A stretch of DNA of 64,000 bases from Lutimaribacter_A marinistellae (lineage in GTDB: Bacteria; Pseudomonadota; Alphaproteobacteria; Rhodobacterales; Rhodobacteraceae): the NCBI RefSeq assembly GCF_042648365.1, contig NZ_JBHRXI010000017.1, positions 369,038 through 433,037 of the forward strand. The letters are read 5' to 3'. The notes under the pieces were generated by a model. That model saw only the letters and a list, made by a program, of their open reading frames with translations, did no database searches and had not been told where the DNA came from. How positions within the stretch are numbered: the first letter of the stretch is position 1; each line of letters opens with the position of its first letter. The translations under genes and the position numbers were made by a program. Of this stretch, positions 34,509 to 43,427 are shown in pieces.

Positions 34509-35687
34509 ATGCTGCGTCGTCTTCATCCAGAACAGCCCGAAAGCTTTGCCTTTACCGAGGCGAACCGCAAATGGGCCGAAGCCCAGGTCACCAAGTATCC
34601 CGAAGGCCGTCAGGCCAGCGCGATCATTCCGCTTTTGTGGCGCGCGCAGGAACAGGAAGGCTGGCTGACCCGTCCGGCGATCGAACATGTCGCGGACATG
34701 CTGAACATGGCCTATATCCGAGCTTTGGAAGTGGCGTCGTTCTACTTCATGTTTCAGCTGCAACCCGTTGGCAGCGTCGCGCATATCCAGATCTGCGGAA
34801 CGACCTCCTGCATGATCTGCGGGGCCGAGGACCTGGTCGCCGTCTGCAAGGAAAAGATCGCCGCCAAGCCGCATGAGTTGTCGGCGGATGGCAAATTCTC
34901 GTGGGAAGAGGTCGAGTGCCTCGGGTCCTGCGCGAATGCACCGATGGCGCAGATCGGCAAGGACTATTATGAGGATCTGACCGCCGAGCGTATGGGCGAG
35001 ATCATCGACGAACTGGCGGCCGGCAAGGTGCCGGTGCCCGGACCGCAGAACGGCCGCTATGGCGCGGAACCGCTCAAGGGGCTGACCAGCCTGACCGAAT
35101 ATGAAAGCGGACGCACGCAGTACAATGCAAGCGTGGCGCTGGCGGTTGATCTGGGCGACACGGTGAAGCGCATCGACGGAACCGAGGTACCGATCCTGAC
35201 ACCCTGGCTGGACAAGCAAGCGGCGCGCGATTCCGTGCCCGCGTCCGGGGGTGAGGACGCGCCGCGTGGCGAGGACGGCAGCGCCGTGGCAGGCCAGTCA
35301 GCAGCATCGGCGGCAAGCGTGTGGCGTACAGAAGCCGATGCGCAGAACGCGCCGGTTAAGAAGGGCCGTCCCGTTTCGGTGGAAACCGGCGAAGTTGCCG
35401 CCGAGGGTGGCGTGACCGAGGAGGTCGAACCGCAACGGCTTGAGGCCGCGCGCGAGGGCAAGCCGGACGACCTGCAACAGCTCAAGGGCGTGGGCCCCAA
35501 GCTCGAGGCTACGCTGAACGAGATGGGGTTCTATCATTTCGACCAGATCGCGGCGTGGACGCCTGAACAGGTGGCTTGGGTCGACAGCAGGCTGAAGTTC
35601 AAGGGCCGGATCGAGCGGGACGGTTGGATCGCGCAGTCGCGCGAGCTCTCCAATCAGGATAACGAGTCCGAGACGGAGACCGAATGA
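34509..35687 (+). CDS. nuoE: NADH-quinone oxidoreductase subunit E with C-terminal HhH extension
   Basis: [2Fe-2S] subunit of the NADH-dehydrogenase module. The first 170 residues are the thioredoxin-like NuoE fold, with cluster cysteines in CGTTSCMICG and ECLGSCANAP. The protein is 392 residues, far longer than the roughly 165-220 of typical NuoE. The extra part is a low-complexity Ala/Glu/Ser region (about 235-315), then a helix-hairpin-helix-like segment (LQQLKGVGPKLEATLNEMG, then QIAAWTPEQVAWVD). Such extensions are known in Rhodobacteraceae NuoE. The stop overlaps the next gene by four bases. Confidence 0.93.
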   Translation: MLRRLHPEQPESFAFTEANRKWAEAQVTKYPEGRQASAIIPLLWRAQEQEGWLTRPAIEHVADMLNMAYIRALEVASFYFMFQLQPVGSVAHIQICGTTSCMICGAEDLVAVCKEKIAAKPHELSADGKFSWEEVECLGSCANAPMAQIGKDYYEDLTAERMGEIIDELAAGKVPVPGPQNGRYGAEPLKGLTSLTEYESGRTQYNASVALAVDLGDTVKRIDGTEVPILTPWLDKQAARDSVPASGGEDAPRGEDGSAVAGQSAASAASVWRTEADAQNAPVKKGRPVSVETGEVAAEGGVTEEVEPQRLEAAREGKPDDLQQLKGVGPKLEATLNEMGFYHFDQIAAWTPEQVAWVDSRLKFKGRIERDGWIAQSRELSNQDNESETETE

Positions 35688-35911
35688 CCAGCGAGCAGGA
35701 GCAGGCCATCGCCCGCAAGGGGCGCCACATCAGCCTGGTGATCGCCGGGACGATCGTGCTGTGGCTGGTCGCGACGCTGTTCGTGGGGCCAGCGGTGGGC
35801 CTGCCGGGGCGCTACGCGCTCTTGTTCGACTTCGCGGCCCTGGGCGGGCTGATCTACGCGGTGGTCAACATCATTCAACTCTGGCGCATGCGCCGGGACA
35901 GCCAAGGATAG
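35684..35911 (+). CDS. DUF5337-type small membrane protein
   Basis: 75 residues with two membrane helices (ISLVIAGTIVLWLVATLFVG; ALLFDFAALGGLIYAVVNIIQLW) and a charged N-terminus (MTSEQEQAIARKGRH). It matches the DUF5337 proteins found between nuoE and nuoF in Rhodobacteraceae, from memory. It is translationally coupled to nuoE (ATGA overlap). Function unknown. Confidence 0.8.
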   Translation: MTSEQEQAIARKGRHISLVIAGTIVLWLVATLFVGPAVGLPGRYALLFDFAALGGLIYAVVNIIQLWRMRRDSQG

Positions 35912-35918
35912 GCAAGCG

Positions 35919-37217
35919 ATGCTGAAGGATCAGGACCGGATCTTTACCAATATCTACGGGATGCATGAGCGCACGCTGAAAGGTGCGCAGGCCCGTGGCC
36001 ACTGGGATGGCACCGCCGATCTGATCGGCAAGGGCCGCGACTGGATCATCCAGACGATGAAGGACAGCGGTCTGCGCGGACGTGGTGGCGCGGGCTTTCC
36101 TACCGGGTTGAAGTGGTCCTTCATGCCCAAGGAGAGCGATGGGCGGCCGGCATACCTGGTGGTCAACGCCGATGAGTCCGAGCCAGGGACCTGCAAGGAC
36201 CGCGAGATCATGCGGCATGATCCACATACGCTGATCGAAGGTTGCCTGATCGCCTCTTTCGCGATGAACGCGCATGCCTGCTATATCTACATTCGCGGGG
36301 AATACATCCGCGAGCGCGAGGCGTTGCAGGCGGCTATCGACGAGGCATATGACGCGGGGCTTCTGGGCAAGAACGCCGCCGGGTCGGGATGGGACTTCGA
36401 CCTGTACCTGCATCACGGAGCCGGCGCCTATATTTGCGGCGAGGAAACCGCACTGCTCGAAAGCCTTGAGGGCAAGAAGGGCATGCCGCGGATGAAACCG
36501 CCGTTTCCGGCCGGTGCGGGGCTTTACGGGTGCCCGACCACGGTGAACAACGTTGAATCGATTGCCGTAGTGCCGACGATCCTGCGCCGCGGCGCGGACT
36601 GGTTCGCGGGCTTTGGTCGCCAGAACAACGCCGGGACGAAGCTCTTTGCCGTGTCAGGGCATGTGAACAATCCCTGCGTGGTCGAAGAGGCGATGAGCAT
36701 CTCTTTCGAGGAGCTGATCGAGACGCATTGCGGCGGCATTCGCGGCGGCTGGGACAACCTGCTGGCGGTGATTCCGGGCGGATCCTCGGTTCCTTGCGTG
36801 CGTGGTGAGAAGATGCGCGACGCGATCATGGATTTCGACTATCTCCGCAACGATCTGCAGTCTGGCCTCGGCACGGCTGCGGTGATCGTGATGGACAAGC
36901 AGACCGACATCATCAAGGCGATCTGGCGGTTGTCGAAATTCTACAAGCATGAAAGCTGCGGGCAGTGTACCCCCTGCCGCGAGGGCACCGGCTGGATGAT
37001 GCGGGTGATGGACCGGCTGGTGAAGGGGCAGGCGGAGGTCGAGGAAATCGACATGCTGTTCGACGTGACCAAGCAGGTCGAGGGTCATACGATCTGTGCC
37101 CTGGGCGACGCGGCGGCCTGGCCGATCCAGGGCCTGATCCGCAACTTTCGCGAAGAGATCGAGGACCGTATCAAGGCGCAGAAGACCGGCCGTATGGGCG
37201 CGATGGCAGCGGAGTAG
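35919..37217 (+). CDS. nuoF: NADH-quinone oxidoreductase subunit F
   Basis: NADH- and FMN-binding subunit, the electron entry point of complex I. 432 residues. It has the glycine-rich NADH site RGRGGAGFPTGLKWSFMP, the FMN region PAYLVVNADESEPGTCKDRE, and GAGAYICGEETALLESLEG. The N3 [4Fe-4S] cluster cysteines are ESCGQCTPCREGTGW, with the fourth in HTICALGDAAAWP. AAGGA lies about ten bases before the ATG. Confidence 0.97.
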   Translation: MLKDQDRIFTNIYGMHERTLKGAQARGHWDGTADLIGKGRDWIIQTMKDSGLRGRGGAGFPTGLKWSFMPKESDGRPAYLVVNADESEPGTCKDREIMRHDPHTLIEGCLIASFAMNAHACYIYIRGEYIREREALQAAIDEAYDAGLLGKNAAGSGWDFDLYLHHGAGAYICGEETALLESLEGKKGMPRMKPPFPAGAGLYGCPTTVNNVESIAVVPTILRRGADWFAGFGRQNNAGTKLFAVSGHVNNPCVVEEAMSISFEELIETHCGGIRGGWDNLLAVIPGGSSVPCVRGEKMRDAIMDFDYLRNDLQSGLGTAAVIVMDKQTDIIKAIWRLSKFYKHESCGQCTPCREGTGWMMRVMDRLVKGQAEVEEIDMLFDVTKQVEGHTICALGDAAAWPIQGLIRNFREEIEDRIKAQKTGRMGAMAAE

Positions 37218-37219
37218 GG

Positions 37220-37714
37220 ATGCAGCCACGGGGCCATCATATCGCCGAGTTCAATATCGGTGTCCTGCGCTATGACTGGGACGATCCGCGCGTGAAGGAT
37301 TTCGCCGACAATATCGATCGGGTGAACGCCATCGCGGCGCGCAGTCCGGGCTTTGTCTGGCGCCTGTCGGATGCCGATATGGAGGCCGCGCAAACGGCGG
37401 CGGATGGCCCGCTGGGGGGCAACCCGCGCACCGCCTCGACCCTGTCGGTCTGGGAGGATATCGAAAGCCTCGAACGCTTTGTCTGGCAGACTGTGCACAA
37501 GCAGTTCTATGATCGCAAGGACGAGTGGTATGCGCCGCAAGGCCTGCGCATGGTGTTGTGGTGGGTGCCGGAGGGGCATCGCCCCACGGTAGAAGAGGCC
37601 AAGGCGCGATTTGACCACCTGGCCGCACATGGTGACAGCGACCATGCGTTCGGATGGGCCCATGCGTCGGGCGCCCGGCTGTGGAAAAGCGAGCAATGCG
37701 GGGTGGCGGCATGA
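37220..37714 (+). CDS. DUF3291 family protein, copy 1
   Basis: 164 residues, starting MQPRGHHIAEFNIGVLRYD two bases after nuoF. Family features are HHIAEFNIGVLRYDWDDPRV, the central STLSVWEDIESLERFVW and the terminal LRMVLWWVPEGHRPTVEEA. DUF3291 belongs to the dimeric ferredoxin-like (ABM) fold group; biochemical function is unknown. The following gene is a clear paralogue with matched motifs, so the pair arose by duplication. Confidence 0.85.
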   Translation: MQPRGHHIAEFNIGVLRYDWDDPRVKDFADNIDRVNAIAARSPGFVWRLSDADMEAAQTAADGPLGGNPRTASTLSVWEDIESLERFVWQTVHKQFYDRKDEWYAPQGLRMVLWWVPEGHRPTVEEAKARFDHLAAHGDSDHAFGWAHASGARLWKSEQCGVAA

Positions 37715-38202
37715 GAGGAATGCATCTGGCCGAGCTGAATGTCGGCCGCCTTCTGGCGCCCACTGACGATCCGCGCGTGGCCGAGTTCATGGAGAATCTT
37801 GACCGCGTAAACGGGCTGGGCAGGCGGATGCCGGGGTTCGTCTGGATGATGGAAGGGTCGGGCGAGCCGGGAACGGGCAACACCGAGAACAATATCGGCG
37901 ACGATCCGCAGTTCGTGGCCAACCTGACCGTTTGGGAGGATGCCCCGAGCCTTGAGCAGTTCGTCTGGGGTACGATCCACAAGCAATTCTACGAGCGGCG
38001 GCAGGACTGGTTCGAGATTCTGGGCGAGCAGCATTTCGTCATGTGGTGGGTGCCTCGGGGGCATCGCCCGACGCTGGAAGAGGCTCTGGCGCGGCTGCAC
38101 GATCTGCGCGAGAACGGGCCGAGTGACAGGGCCTTTGGCTGGGCGCAATTGAAGGACGCCGACATGTGGCGCAGCCATGGCTGCGTACATGCGGCGGAAT
38201 AG
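37711..38202 (+). CDS. DUF3291 family protein, copy 2
   Basis: 163 residues, starting MRGMHLAELNVGRLLAPTD. It overlaps the first copy's stop by four bases. Shared motifs with copy 1 are DDPRVAEFMENLDRVN, VWEDAPSLEQFVWGTIHKQFY and MWWVPRGHRPTLEEAL. The two differ enough to have distinct roles. Its position between nuoF and nuoG is unusual for a heme-/ligand-type ABM protein. Confidence 0.85.
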   Translation: MRGMHLAELNVGRLLAPTDDPRVAEFMENLDRVNGLGRRMPGFVWMMEGSGEPGTGNTENNIGDDPQFVANLTVWEDAPSLEQFVWGTIHKQFYERRQDWFEILGEQHFVMWWVPRGHRPTLEEALARLHDLRENGPSDRAFGWAQLKDADMWRSHGCVHAAE

Positions 38203-38217
38203 AAGGATCTGGTGCGG

Positions 38218-38571
38218 ATGCACGGAATGAAGGCGATCGTGATGTTTGCGGCTATGTCCGGTGTCGTTCTCTCGGCGGGGTGTGGAGAAAGACGCGAGAA
38301 CCGCGTGCTGTTCGATGGGCTGTATTTTCCGTCGAAGGCTGCCGCAGTGGACAAGAAAGTCTCGCTTGCCGATTTCACGGTCACCGTGCAGGACGCGACA
38401 CAGTCGCTGGATGCGGCGCGAGAGGCGGGGCGCTACCAGGCGACACGCTATTGCATCGACAATTTCGGCACGTCGCGGGTCGACTGGGTCGTAGGTCCGG
38501 ACAGCGACGCCTCGCAATTGCGGATCGTCGATGGGGATCTCGTGTTCCGGGGAACCTGTCAGCGGCCATGA
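38218..38571 (+). CDS. Putative lipoprotein, unknown function
   Basis: 117 residues if started at ATG 38218; a GTG at 38212 or ATG at 38227 are alternatives, all near the ribosome-binding site AAGGA at 38203-38207. The N-terminus MKAIVMFAAMSGVVLSAGC has the lipobox LSAGC. The mature part, with one internal Cys (RYCIDNF) and a terminal RGTCQRP, has no recognised domain. It lies downstream of the DUF3291 pair. Confidence 0.6.
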   Translation: MHGMKAIVMFAAMSGVVLSAGCGERRENRVLFDGLYFPSKAAAVDKKVSLADFTVTVQDATQSLDAAREAGRYQATRYCIDNFGTSRVDWVVGPDSDASQLRIVDGDLVFRGTCQRP

Positions 38572-38669
38572 TTGCGGATATCTCATATCACGATGGTTCG
38601 GGGCGGCTGTTATTGCATAACGGCGAACATCGGACAGGTACTGGCCCTTCCCTGGAGAAAGGACCAGTC

Positions 38670-39077
38670 ATGTTGAACCGACTTACGATGTCTCTTGCCG
38701 CCCTTGCGGCGGTTGCTCCCGTGTTCGCTCACGCCAAGCAGCCGTTGAGCGAAGTGCCCGAGATCGACGATGCGCTGTATTACATAGCCGTCGCCAAAGA
38801 GATTGACGATTACTGCGACCGGATCGATGGCCGCCGCCTGAAAGCGCTGGGTGTCATCTGGAACCTGAAATCAAAGGCCAACGACATGGGTTACTCGGAT
38901 GATGAGATCCGGGCCTATATCGACTCGGATGTCGAGAAGGCCCGCATGCGGGCGCGGGGCGAGGCCTATCTGGCCGCCAACGGCGTCAGTTATGAAAAAC
39001 CCGAAAGCTTCTGCGCGCTGGGGCGCGCGGAGATAGACAGAAACAGCGCGATCGGCGTGTATTTGAGGGCGAACTAG
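38670..39077 (+). CDS. DUF5333-type secreted protein
   Basis: 135 residues. AAAGGA lies 6 bases before the ATG. The signal peptide is MLNRLTMSLAALAAVAPVFAHA. The mature part (SEVPEIDDALYYIAVAKEI, ALGVIWNLKSKANDMGYSD, ESFCALGRAEI) with two Cys matches DUF5333 of Rhodobacteraceae, from memory. It is followed 3 bases later by nuoG. Function unknown. Confidence 0.78.
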   Translation: MLNRLTMSLAALAAVAPVFAHAKQPLSEVPEIDDALYYIAVAKEIDDYCDRIDGRRLKALGVIWNLKSKANDMGYSDDEIRAYIDSDVEKARMRARGEAYLAANGVSYEKPESFCALGRAEIDRNSAIGVYLRAN

Positions 39078-39080
39078 ACC

Positions 39081-41096
39081 ATGTCTGACCTCCGCAAGAT
39101 CAATATCGACGGTCACGAGATCGAGGTGGACGGCGCGATGACGCTGATCCAGGCCTGCGAGGAAGCCGGGATCGAGATCCCGCGCTTCTGCTATCACGAG
39201 CGGCTCTCGATCGCGGGCAATTGCCGTATGTGCCTTGTAGAGGTCGTCGGCGGGCCCCCGAAACCCGCCGCCTCCTGCGCGATGCAGGTGCGCGACCTTC
39301 GGCCCGGACCGGAAGGCCAGCCGCCGGTGGTCAAGACGAACTCGCCCATGGTGAAAAAGGCGCGCGAGGGGGTGATGGAGTTCCTGCTCATCAACCACCC
39401 ACTTGACTGCCCGATTTGCGACCAGGGCGGCGAATGTGATTTGCAAGATCAGGCAATGGCTTATGGCGTGGACTTCAGCCGCTATCGCGAGCCAAAGCGT
39501 GCGGTTGACGATCTCGATCTCGGCCCGCTGGTCGAGACCCACATGACGCGCTGCATTTCGTGCACGCGCTGCGTGCGCTTCACGACCGAGGTGGCCGGCA
39601 TCACCCAGATGGGTCAGACCGGGCGCGGTGAGGATTCCGAGATTACCGCCTATCTCGGTGAGACGCTGGACAGCAACCTGCAGGGCAACATCATCGACCT
39701 TTGCCCGGTGGGCGCGCTGGTATCGAAACCCTATGCGTTTACCGCGCGGCCCTGGGAGCTGACCAAGACCGAGACGGTGGACGTGATGGATGCGCTTGGA
39801 TCCTCGATTCGGGTGGATACCAAGGGGCGCGAGGTGATGCGGATCCTGCCGCGCAACCATGATGGCGTGAACGAGGAGTGGATTTCCGACAAGACGCGCT
39901 TTGTCTGGGACGGTCTGCGCCGACAGCGTCTGGATCGGCCCTATATTCGCGAAAACGGCAAACTGCGTCCTGCCAGCTGGCCCGAAGCCTTGGGCAAGGC
40001 TGCGACTGCACTCAAGGGCGCCGAAAAGGCTGCAGGAATCGTTGGTGACCTGGTTTCGGTCGAGGCCGCCTTTGCACTCAAGCAGATGATCGAAGGGTTG
40101 GGCGGCGTCGTTGAGTGCCGAACCGATGGCGCGAAACTGCCGGCTGGCAACCGCGGGGCGTATGTCGGGACCGCGCGGATCGAGGATATCGACGAGAGCG
40201 GTGCGATCCTGCTGATCGGGGCCAACCCGCGCGACGAGGCGCCAGTGCTGAACGCGCGCATCCGCAAGGCATGGATTCGCGGCGCCCAAGTGGGCGTGAT
40301 CGGGCCAAAGGTCGACCTGACCTATGATTACGATCACCTGGGTGATGACCGTGCGGCCCTGCAGAAGGCCGCCGGGGCGGCGAAGGACATCGCGGACAAG
40401 GCGCCCATCGTGATCGTCGGCCAGGGCGCACTGCGCGAGGCGGACGGTGCGGCGGTTCTGGCTGCAGCGCTCGAGCTGTGCCGCGGGGCGGGGGCCAAGG
40501 TGTTGGTGCTGCACACCGCTGCAAGCCGCGTTGGTGCCATGGATGTCGGCGCGGTTACCGAGCGTGGCATGGATGCGGTGAACGAGGCCGACGTGATCTA
40601 CAACATCGGCGCGGACGAGGTCGAGATCGCCGAGGGCGCCTTTGTGATCTATCAGGGCAGCCATGGCGACCGTGGTGCGCACCGGGCCGACGTGATCCTG
40701 CCGGGCGCGGCCTGGACCGAAGAACCGGGCCTGTTCGTCAACACCGAGGGCCGGCCGCAACTTGCGCTGCGCTGCGGCTTCGCCCCGGGCGAGGCCAAGG
40801 ATAACTGGGCCATCCTGCGCGCCCTGTCCGCCGAGGCGGGTGAGGCGTTGCCCTACGACACGCTCGCGCAGCTGCGCACCAAGCTTGTCGAGGCCGTGCC
40901 GCACCTGGCGCAGATCGACCAGGTGGCCGAAAACGAACTGTCGCCGCTGGAAGAGGGGCCGCTGGGCGATGCGAGCTTCCGCTACGCCGTCGGTGATTTC
41001 TACCTGACCAATCCGATCGCGCGGTCGAGCCAGCTGATGGCGGAACTGTCGCGCAACGCCCGTGCTCGGGCGGAGGCGCCGATCGCGGCGGAATGA
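39081..41096 (+). CDS. nuoG: NADH-quinone oxidoreductase subunit G
   Basis: 671-residue iron-sulfur subunit that carries the electron relay between NuoF and NuoI. The N-terminal [2Fe-2S] site includes CYHERLSIAGNCRMC and ASCAMQV. The His-containing [4Fe-4S] site is INHPLDCPICDQGGECDLQ and the second is TRCISCTRCVRF with CPVGAL. The C-terminal part is molybdopterin-oxidoreductase-like (about residues 220-600) but is not expected to bind molybdenum. The stop overlaps the next gene by four bases. Confidence 0.96.
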   Translation: MSDLRKINIDGHEIEVDGAMTLIQACEEAGIEIPRFCYHERLSIAGNCRMCLVEVVGGPPKPAASCAMQVRDLRPGPEGQPPVVKTNSPMVKKAREGVMEFLLINHPLDCPICDQGGECDLQDQAMAYGVDFSRYREPKRAVDDLDLGPLVETHMTRCISCTRCVRFTTEVAGITQMGQTGRGEDSEITAYLGETLDSNLQGNIIDLCPVGALVSKPYAFTARPWELTKTETVDVMDALGSSIRVDTKGREVMRILPRNHDGVNEEWISDKTRFVWDGLRRQRLDRPYIRENGKLRPASWPEALGKAATALKGAEKAAGIVGDLVSVEAAFALKQMIEGLGGVVECRTDGAKLPAGNRGAYVGTARIEDIDESGAILLIGANPRDEAPVLNARIRKAWIRGAQVGVIGPKVDLTYDYDHLGDDRAALQKAAGAAKDIADKAPIVIVGQGALREADGAAVLAAALELCRGAGAKVLVLHTAASRVGAMDVGAVTERGMDAVNEADVIYNIGADEVEIAEGAFVIYQGSHGDRGAHRADVILPGAAWTEEPGLFVNTEGRPQLALRCGFAPGEAKDNWAILRALSAEAGEALPYDTLAQLRTKLVEAVPHLAQIDQVAENELSPLEEGPLGDASFRYAVGDFYLTNPIARSSQLMAELSRNARARAEAPIAAE

Positions 41097-41479
41097 GGAT
41101 GAGCGTGGTGATCCCTGTCCTGGCCCTTGCCGCCTGTGCCGAGCCTCCGGCGCGGGACGAAGTGCCGTTCACGCCCGAATATCTGGGGGTGGATACGGGT
41201 CTGCTGGACGGAGATCTCGTGCGTTTCGACGTCGCCATGACGGGTGCGCGTGACGGACAGGATGTGGATGATTACGCCGAATGTGCAGCCGCTCAATACG
41301 CGCTGATCCGGGGCTACGGATTCGCGCGGCATTTGCGCACGAATATCGAGGAAAAGGGTGGCGTGTGGCGCGCAGATGCTGTTTACACCATCTCGCCATC
41401 CCTGCCGCAGGGACTGAAGACCATCGACGCCGAGATCGTGGTCCAGAACTGCGCGGAAAACGGAATACCCACGGTGTGA
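41093..41479 (+). CDS. Putative lipoprotein in nuo operon, unknown function
   Basis: 128 residues. The N-terminus MRMSVVIPVLALAACAEPP has a short signal with a lipobox LAAC. The mature part shows no known domain; notable stretches are VRFDVAMTGARDGQDVDDYAECAAAQYALIR and a terminal VVQNCAENG. Two internal Cys are present. It starts in the nuoG stop (ATGA) and ends 6 bases before nuoH. A second, similar small exported protein lies upstream of nuoG. Confidence 0.62.
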   Translation: MRMSVVIPVLALAACAEPPARDEVPFTPEYLGVDTGLLDGDLVRFDVAMTGARDGQDVDDYAECAAAQYALIRGYGFARHLRTNIEEKGGVWRADAVYTISPSLPQGLKTIDAEIVVQNCAENGIPTV

Positions 41480-41485
41480 GGACCT

Positions 41486-42523
41486 ATGGCTGAATTCTTT
41501 ACCACCCCGGGCGGCATAGCTCTGATCATACTGGCGCAGGTGCTGGCGGTCGTGGGTTTCGTGATGCTATCGATGCTCTTCCTAGTCTACGGCGACCGCA
41601 AGATCTGGGCCGCCGTTCAGATGCGGCGCGGGCCGAACGTCGTGGGCGCCTATGGCTTGTTGCAGACGGTGGCCGATGCGCTGAAATACGTGGTCAAGGA
41701 GGTCGTTATCCCGGCGGGTGCGGATCGCACCGTGTTCATCCTTGCACCGATGGCGAGCTTCGTTCTGGCGCTGATGGCCTGGGCGGTGATCCCGTTCAAC
41801 GACGGGTGGGTCGTCAGCGACATCAACGTGGCCATTCTCTATGTCTTCGCGGTTTCCTCGCTTGAGGTGTACGGCGTGATCATGGGGGGCTGGGCCTCGA
41901 ACTCGAAATACCCGTTCCTGGGGAGCCTGCGTTCGGCGGCGCAGATGATATCTTACGAGGTGTCCATCGGCCTGATCATCATCGGCGTCATCATCTCGAC
42001 CGGATCGATGAATTTCGGTGCCATCGTCGCGGCACAGGACGGCAATCTGGGCTTTTTCAACTGGTACTGGCTGCCGCATCTGCCGATGGTCTTCCTGTTC
42101 TTCATCTCGGCGCTGGCCGAGACGAACCGGCCTCCTTTCGACCTTCCCGAAGCGGAGTCGGAACTGGTGGCAGGCTACCAGGTCGAGTATTCCTCGACGC
42201 CGTTCCTGCTGTTCATGGCCGGCGAATACATCGCCATCTTCCTGATGTGCGCGCTGACATCGCTGCTGTTCTTCGGTGGCTGGCTGTCGCCCATCCCGGG
42301 GCTGCCTGACGGCGTTCTGTGGATGATCGCCAAAATGGCATTCTTCTTCTTCCTCTTCGCGATGGTGAAGGCGATCACGCCGCGCTATCGCTATGACCAG
42401 CTGATGCGGCTGGGATGGAAGGTGTTCCTTCCGTTCAGCCTCTTCTGGGTGGTCTTTGTCGCATTCGCGGCCCGTTTCGACTGGTTCTGGGGCGCCTTCG
42501 CCCGCTGGCCGATTGGAGGTTAA
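41486..42523 (+). CDS. nuoH: NADH-quinone oxidoreductase subunit H
   Basis: 345-residue membrane subunit at the junction of arms, part of the quinone chamber. It has eight or nine helices. Conserved features include RRGPNVVGAYGLLQTVADALKY near the start and the large acidic loop AETNRPPFDLPEAESELVAGYQVEYSS. The C-terminus has FLFAMVKAITPRYRYDQLM. Confidence 0.96.
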   Translation: MAEFFTTPGGIALIILAQVLAVVGFVMLSMLFLVYGDRKIWAAVQMRRGPNVVGAYGLLQTVADALKYVVKEVVIPAGADRTVFILAPMASFVLALMAWAVIPFNDGWVVSDINVAILYVFAVSSLEVYGVIMGGWASNSKYPFLGSLRSAAQMISYEVSIGLIIIGVIISTGSMNFGAIVAAQDGNLGFFNWYWLPHLPMVFLFFISALAETNRPPFDLPEAESELVAGYQVEYSSTPFLLFMAGEYIAIFLMCALTSLLFFGGWLSPIPGLPDGVLWMIAKMAFFFFLFAMVKAITPRYRYDQLMRLGWKVFLPFSLFWVVFVAFAARFDWFWGAFARWPIGG

Positions 42524-42525
42524 GC

Positions 42526-43020
42526 ATGACGCAGATCGACTATACCCGTGCAGCCAAGTACTTTTTGCTGCAGGATTTCTGGCAGGGCATGAAGCTGGGG
42601 CTGAAGTACTTCTTTGCGCCCAAGGCAACCGTGAACTATCCGCATGAGAAGGGGCCGCTGTCGCCGCGGTTCCGGGGCGAGCACGCGCTGCGCCGCTATC
42701 CCAATGGCGAGGAGCGCTGCATCGCGTGCAAGCTGTGCGAGGCGATCTGTCCCGCGCAGGCGATCACCATCGATGCAGAGCCGCGCGAGGACGGCAGCCG
42801 ACGCACCACGCGCTATGACATCGACATGACCAAGTGCATCTATTGCGGTTTTTGCCAGGAGGCCTGCCCGGTTGATGCCATCGTCGAGGGGCCGAACTTC
42901 GAGTTCGCGACGGAGACACGCGAAGAGCTGTTCTATGACAAGCAGAAGCTGCTGGAGAATGGCGAGCGGTGGGAAGCCGAGATTGCCCGCAACCTCGAAC
43001 TGGATGCGCCATACCGATGA
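42526..43020 (+). CDS. nuoI: NADH-quinone oxidoreductase subunit I
   Basis: 164-residue ferredoxin-like subunit that carries clusters N6a and N6b. The start at 42526 is two bases after the nuoH stop and follows GGAGG. Cluster motifs are CIACKLCEAICPAQA and CIYCGFCQEACPVDA. The stop overlaps the next gene by three bases. Confidence 0.96.
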   Translation: MTQIDYTRAAKYFLLQDFWQGMKLGLKYFFAPKATVNYPHEKGPLSPRFRGEHALRRYPNGEERCIACKLCEAICPAQAITIDAEPREDGSRRTTRYDIDMTKCIYCGFCQEACPVDAIVEGPNFEFATETREELFYDKQKLLENGERWEAEIARNLELDAPYR

Positions 43021-43427
43021 GCGAGACGCCCAGGAACCCCTTCGAGGTCATGATGCAGCAGGCGCATGAGATGGCGCGGGCGATGAACCCGGCGCTCGAA
43101 AGCTTTTCGCCCAAGGGGTTCGAGGCGCTTTGGCCGACCATGCCCAAGGACATGATGGAGATGATGTTCGGCAATGCAGTCAACAAGGAGGGGCTGGACG
43201 CCAAGACCCGCCTTTTGTTGACGCTGGCCGGGTTGACCATGCAGGGCGCGCAGGCTGATACGGCCGTTCGCCAAACCGTGCGCCACCTGATCGAGGCGGG
43301 CGCGCGCAAGCAGGAAATCGTCGAGGCGATCGGGCAGATGTCGGTCTTTGCCGGCATTCCCGCGATGACCCGTGCACTGGACCTGGCCAAGGAAGTGATG
43401 GACGAGAAAGAGGACACCGACCAATGA
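43017..43427 (+). CDS. Carboxymuconolactone decarboxylase-like (AhpD-type) protein
   Basis: 136 residues, helical. The core is LLLTLAGLTMQGAQADTAVRQTVRHLIEAG, then KQEIVEAIGQMSVFAGIPAMTRAL, the typical CMD repeat. No CxxC redox pair is present, so a peroxidase role like AhpD is not supported. It is coupled to nuoI and nuoJ by four-base overlaps on both sides. Confidence 0.8.
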   Translation: MSETPRNPFEVMMQQAHEMARAMNPALESFSPKGFEALWPTMPKDMMEMMFGNAVNKEGLDAKTRLLLTLAGLTMQGAQADTAVRQTVRHLIEAGARKQEIVEAIGQMSVFAGIPAMTRALDLAKEVMDEKEDTDQ

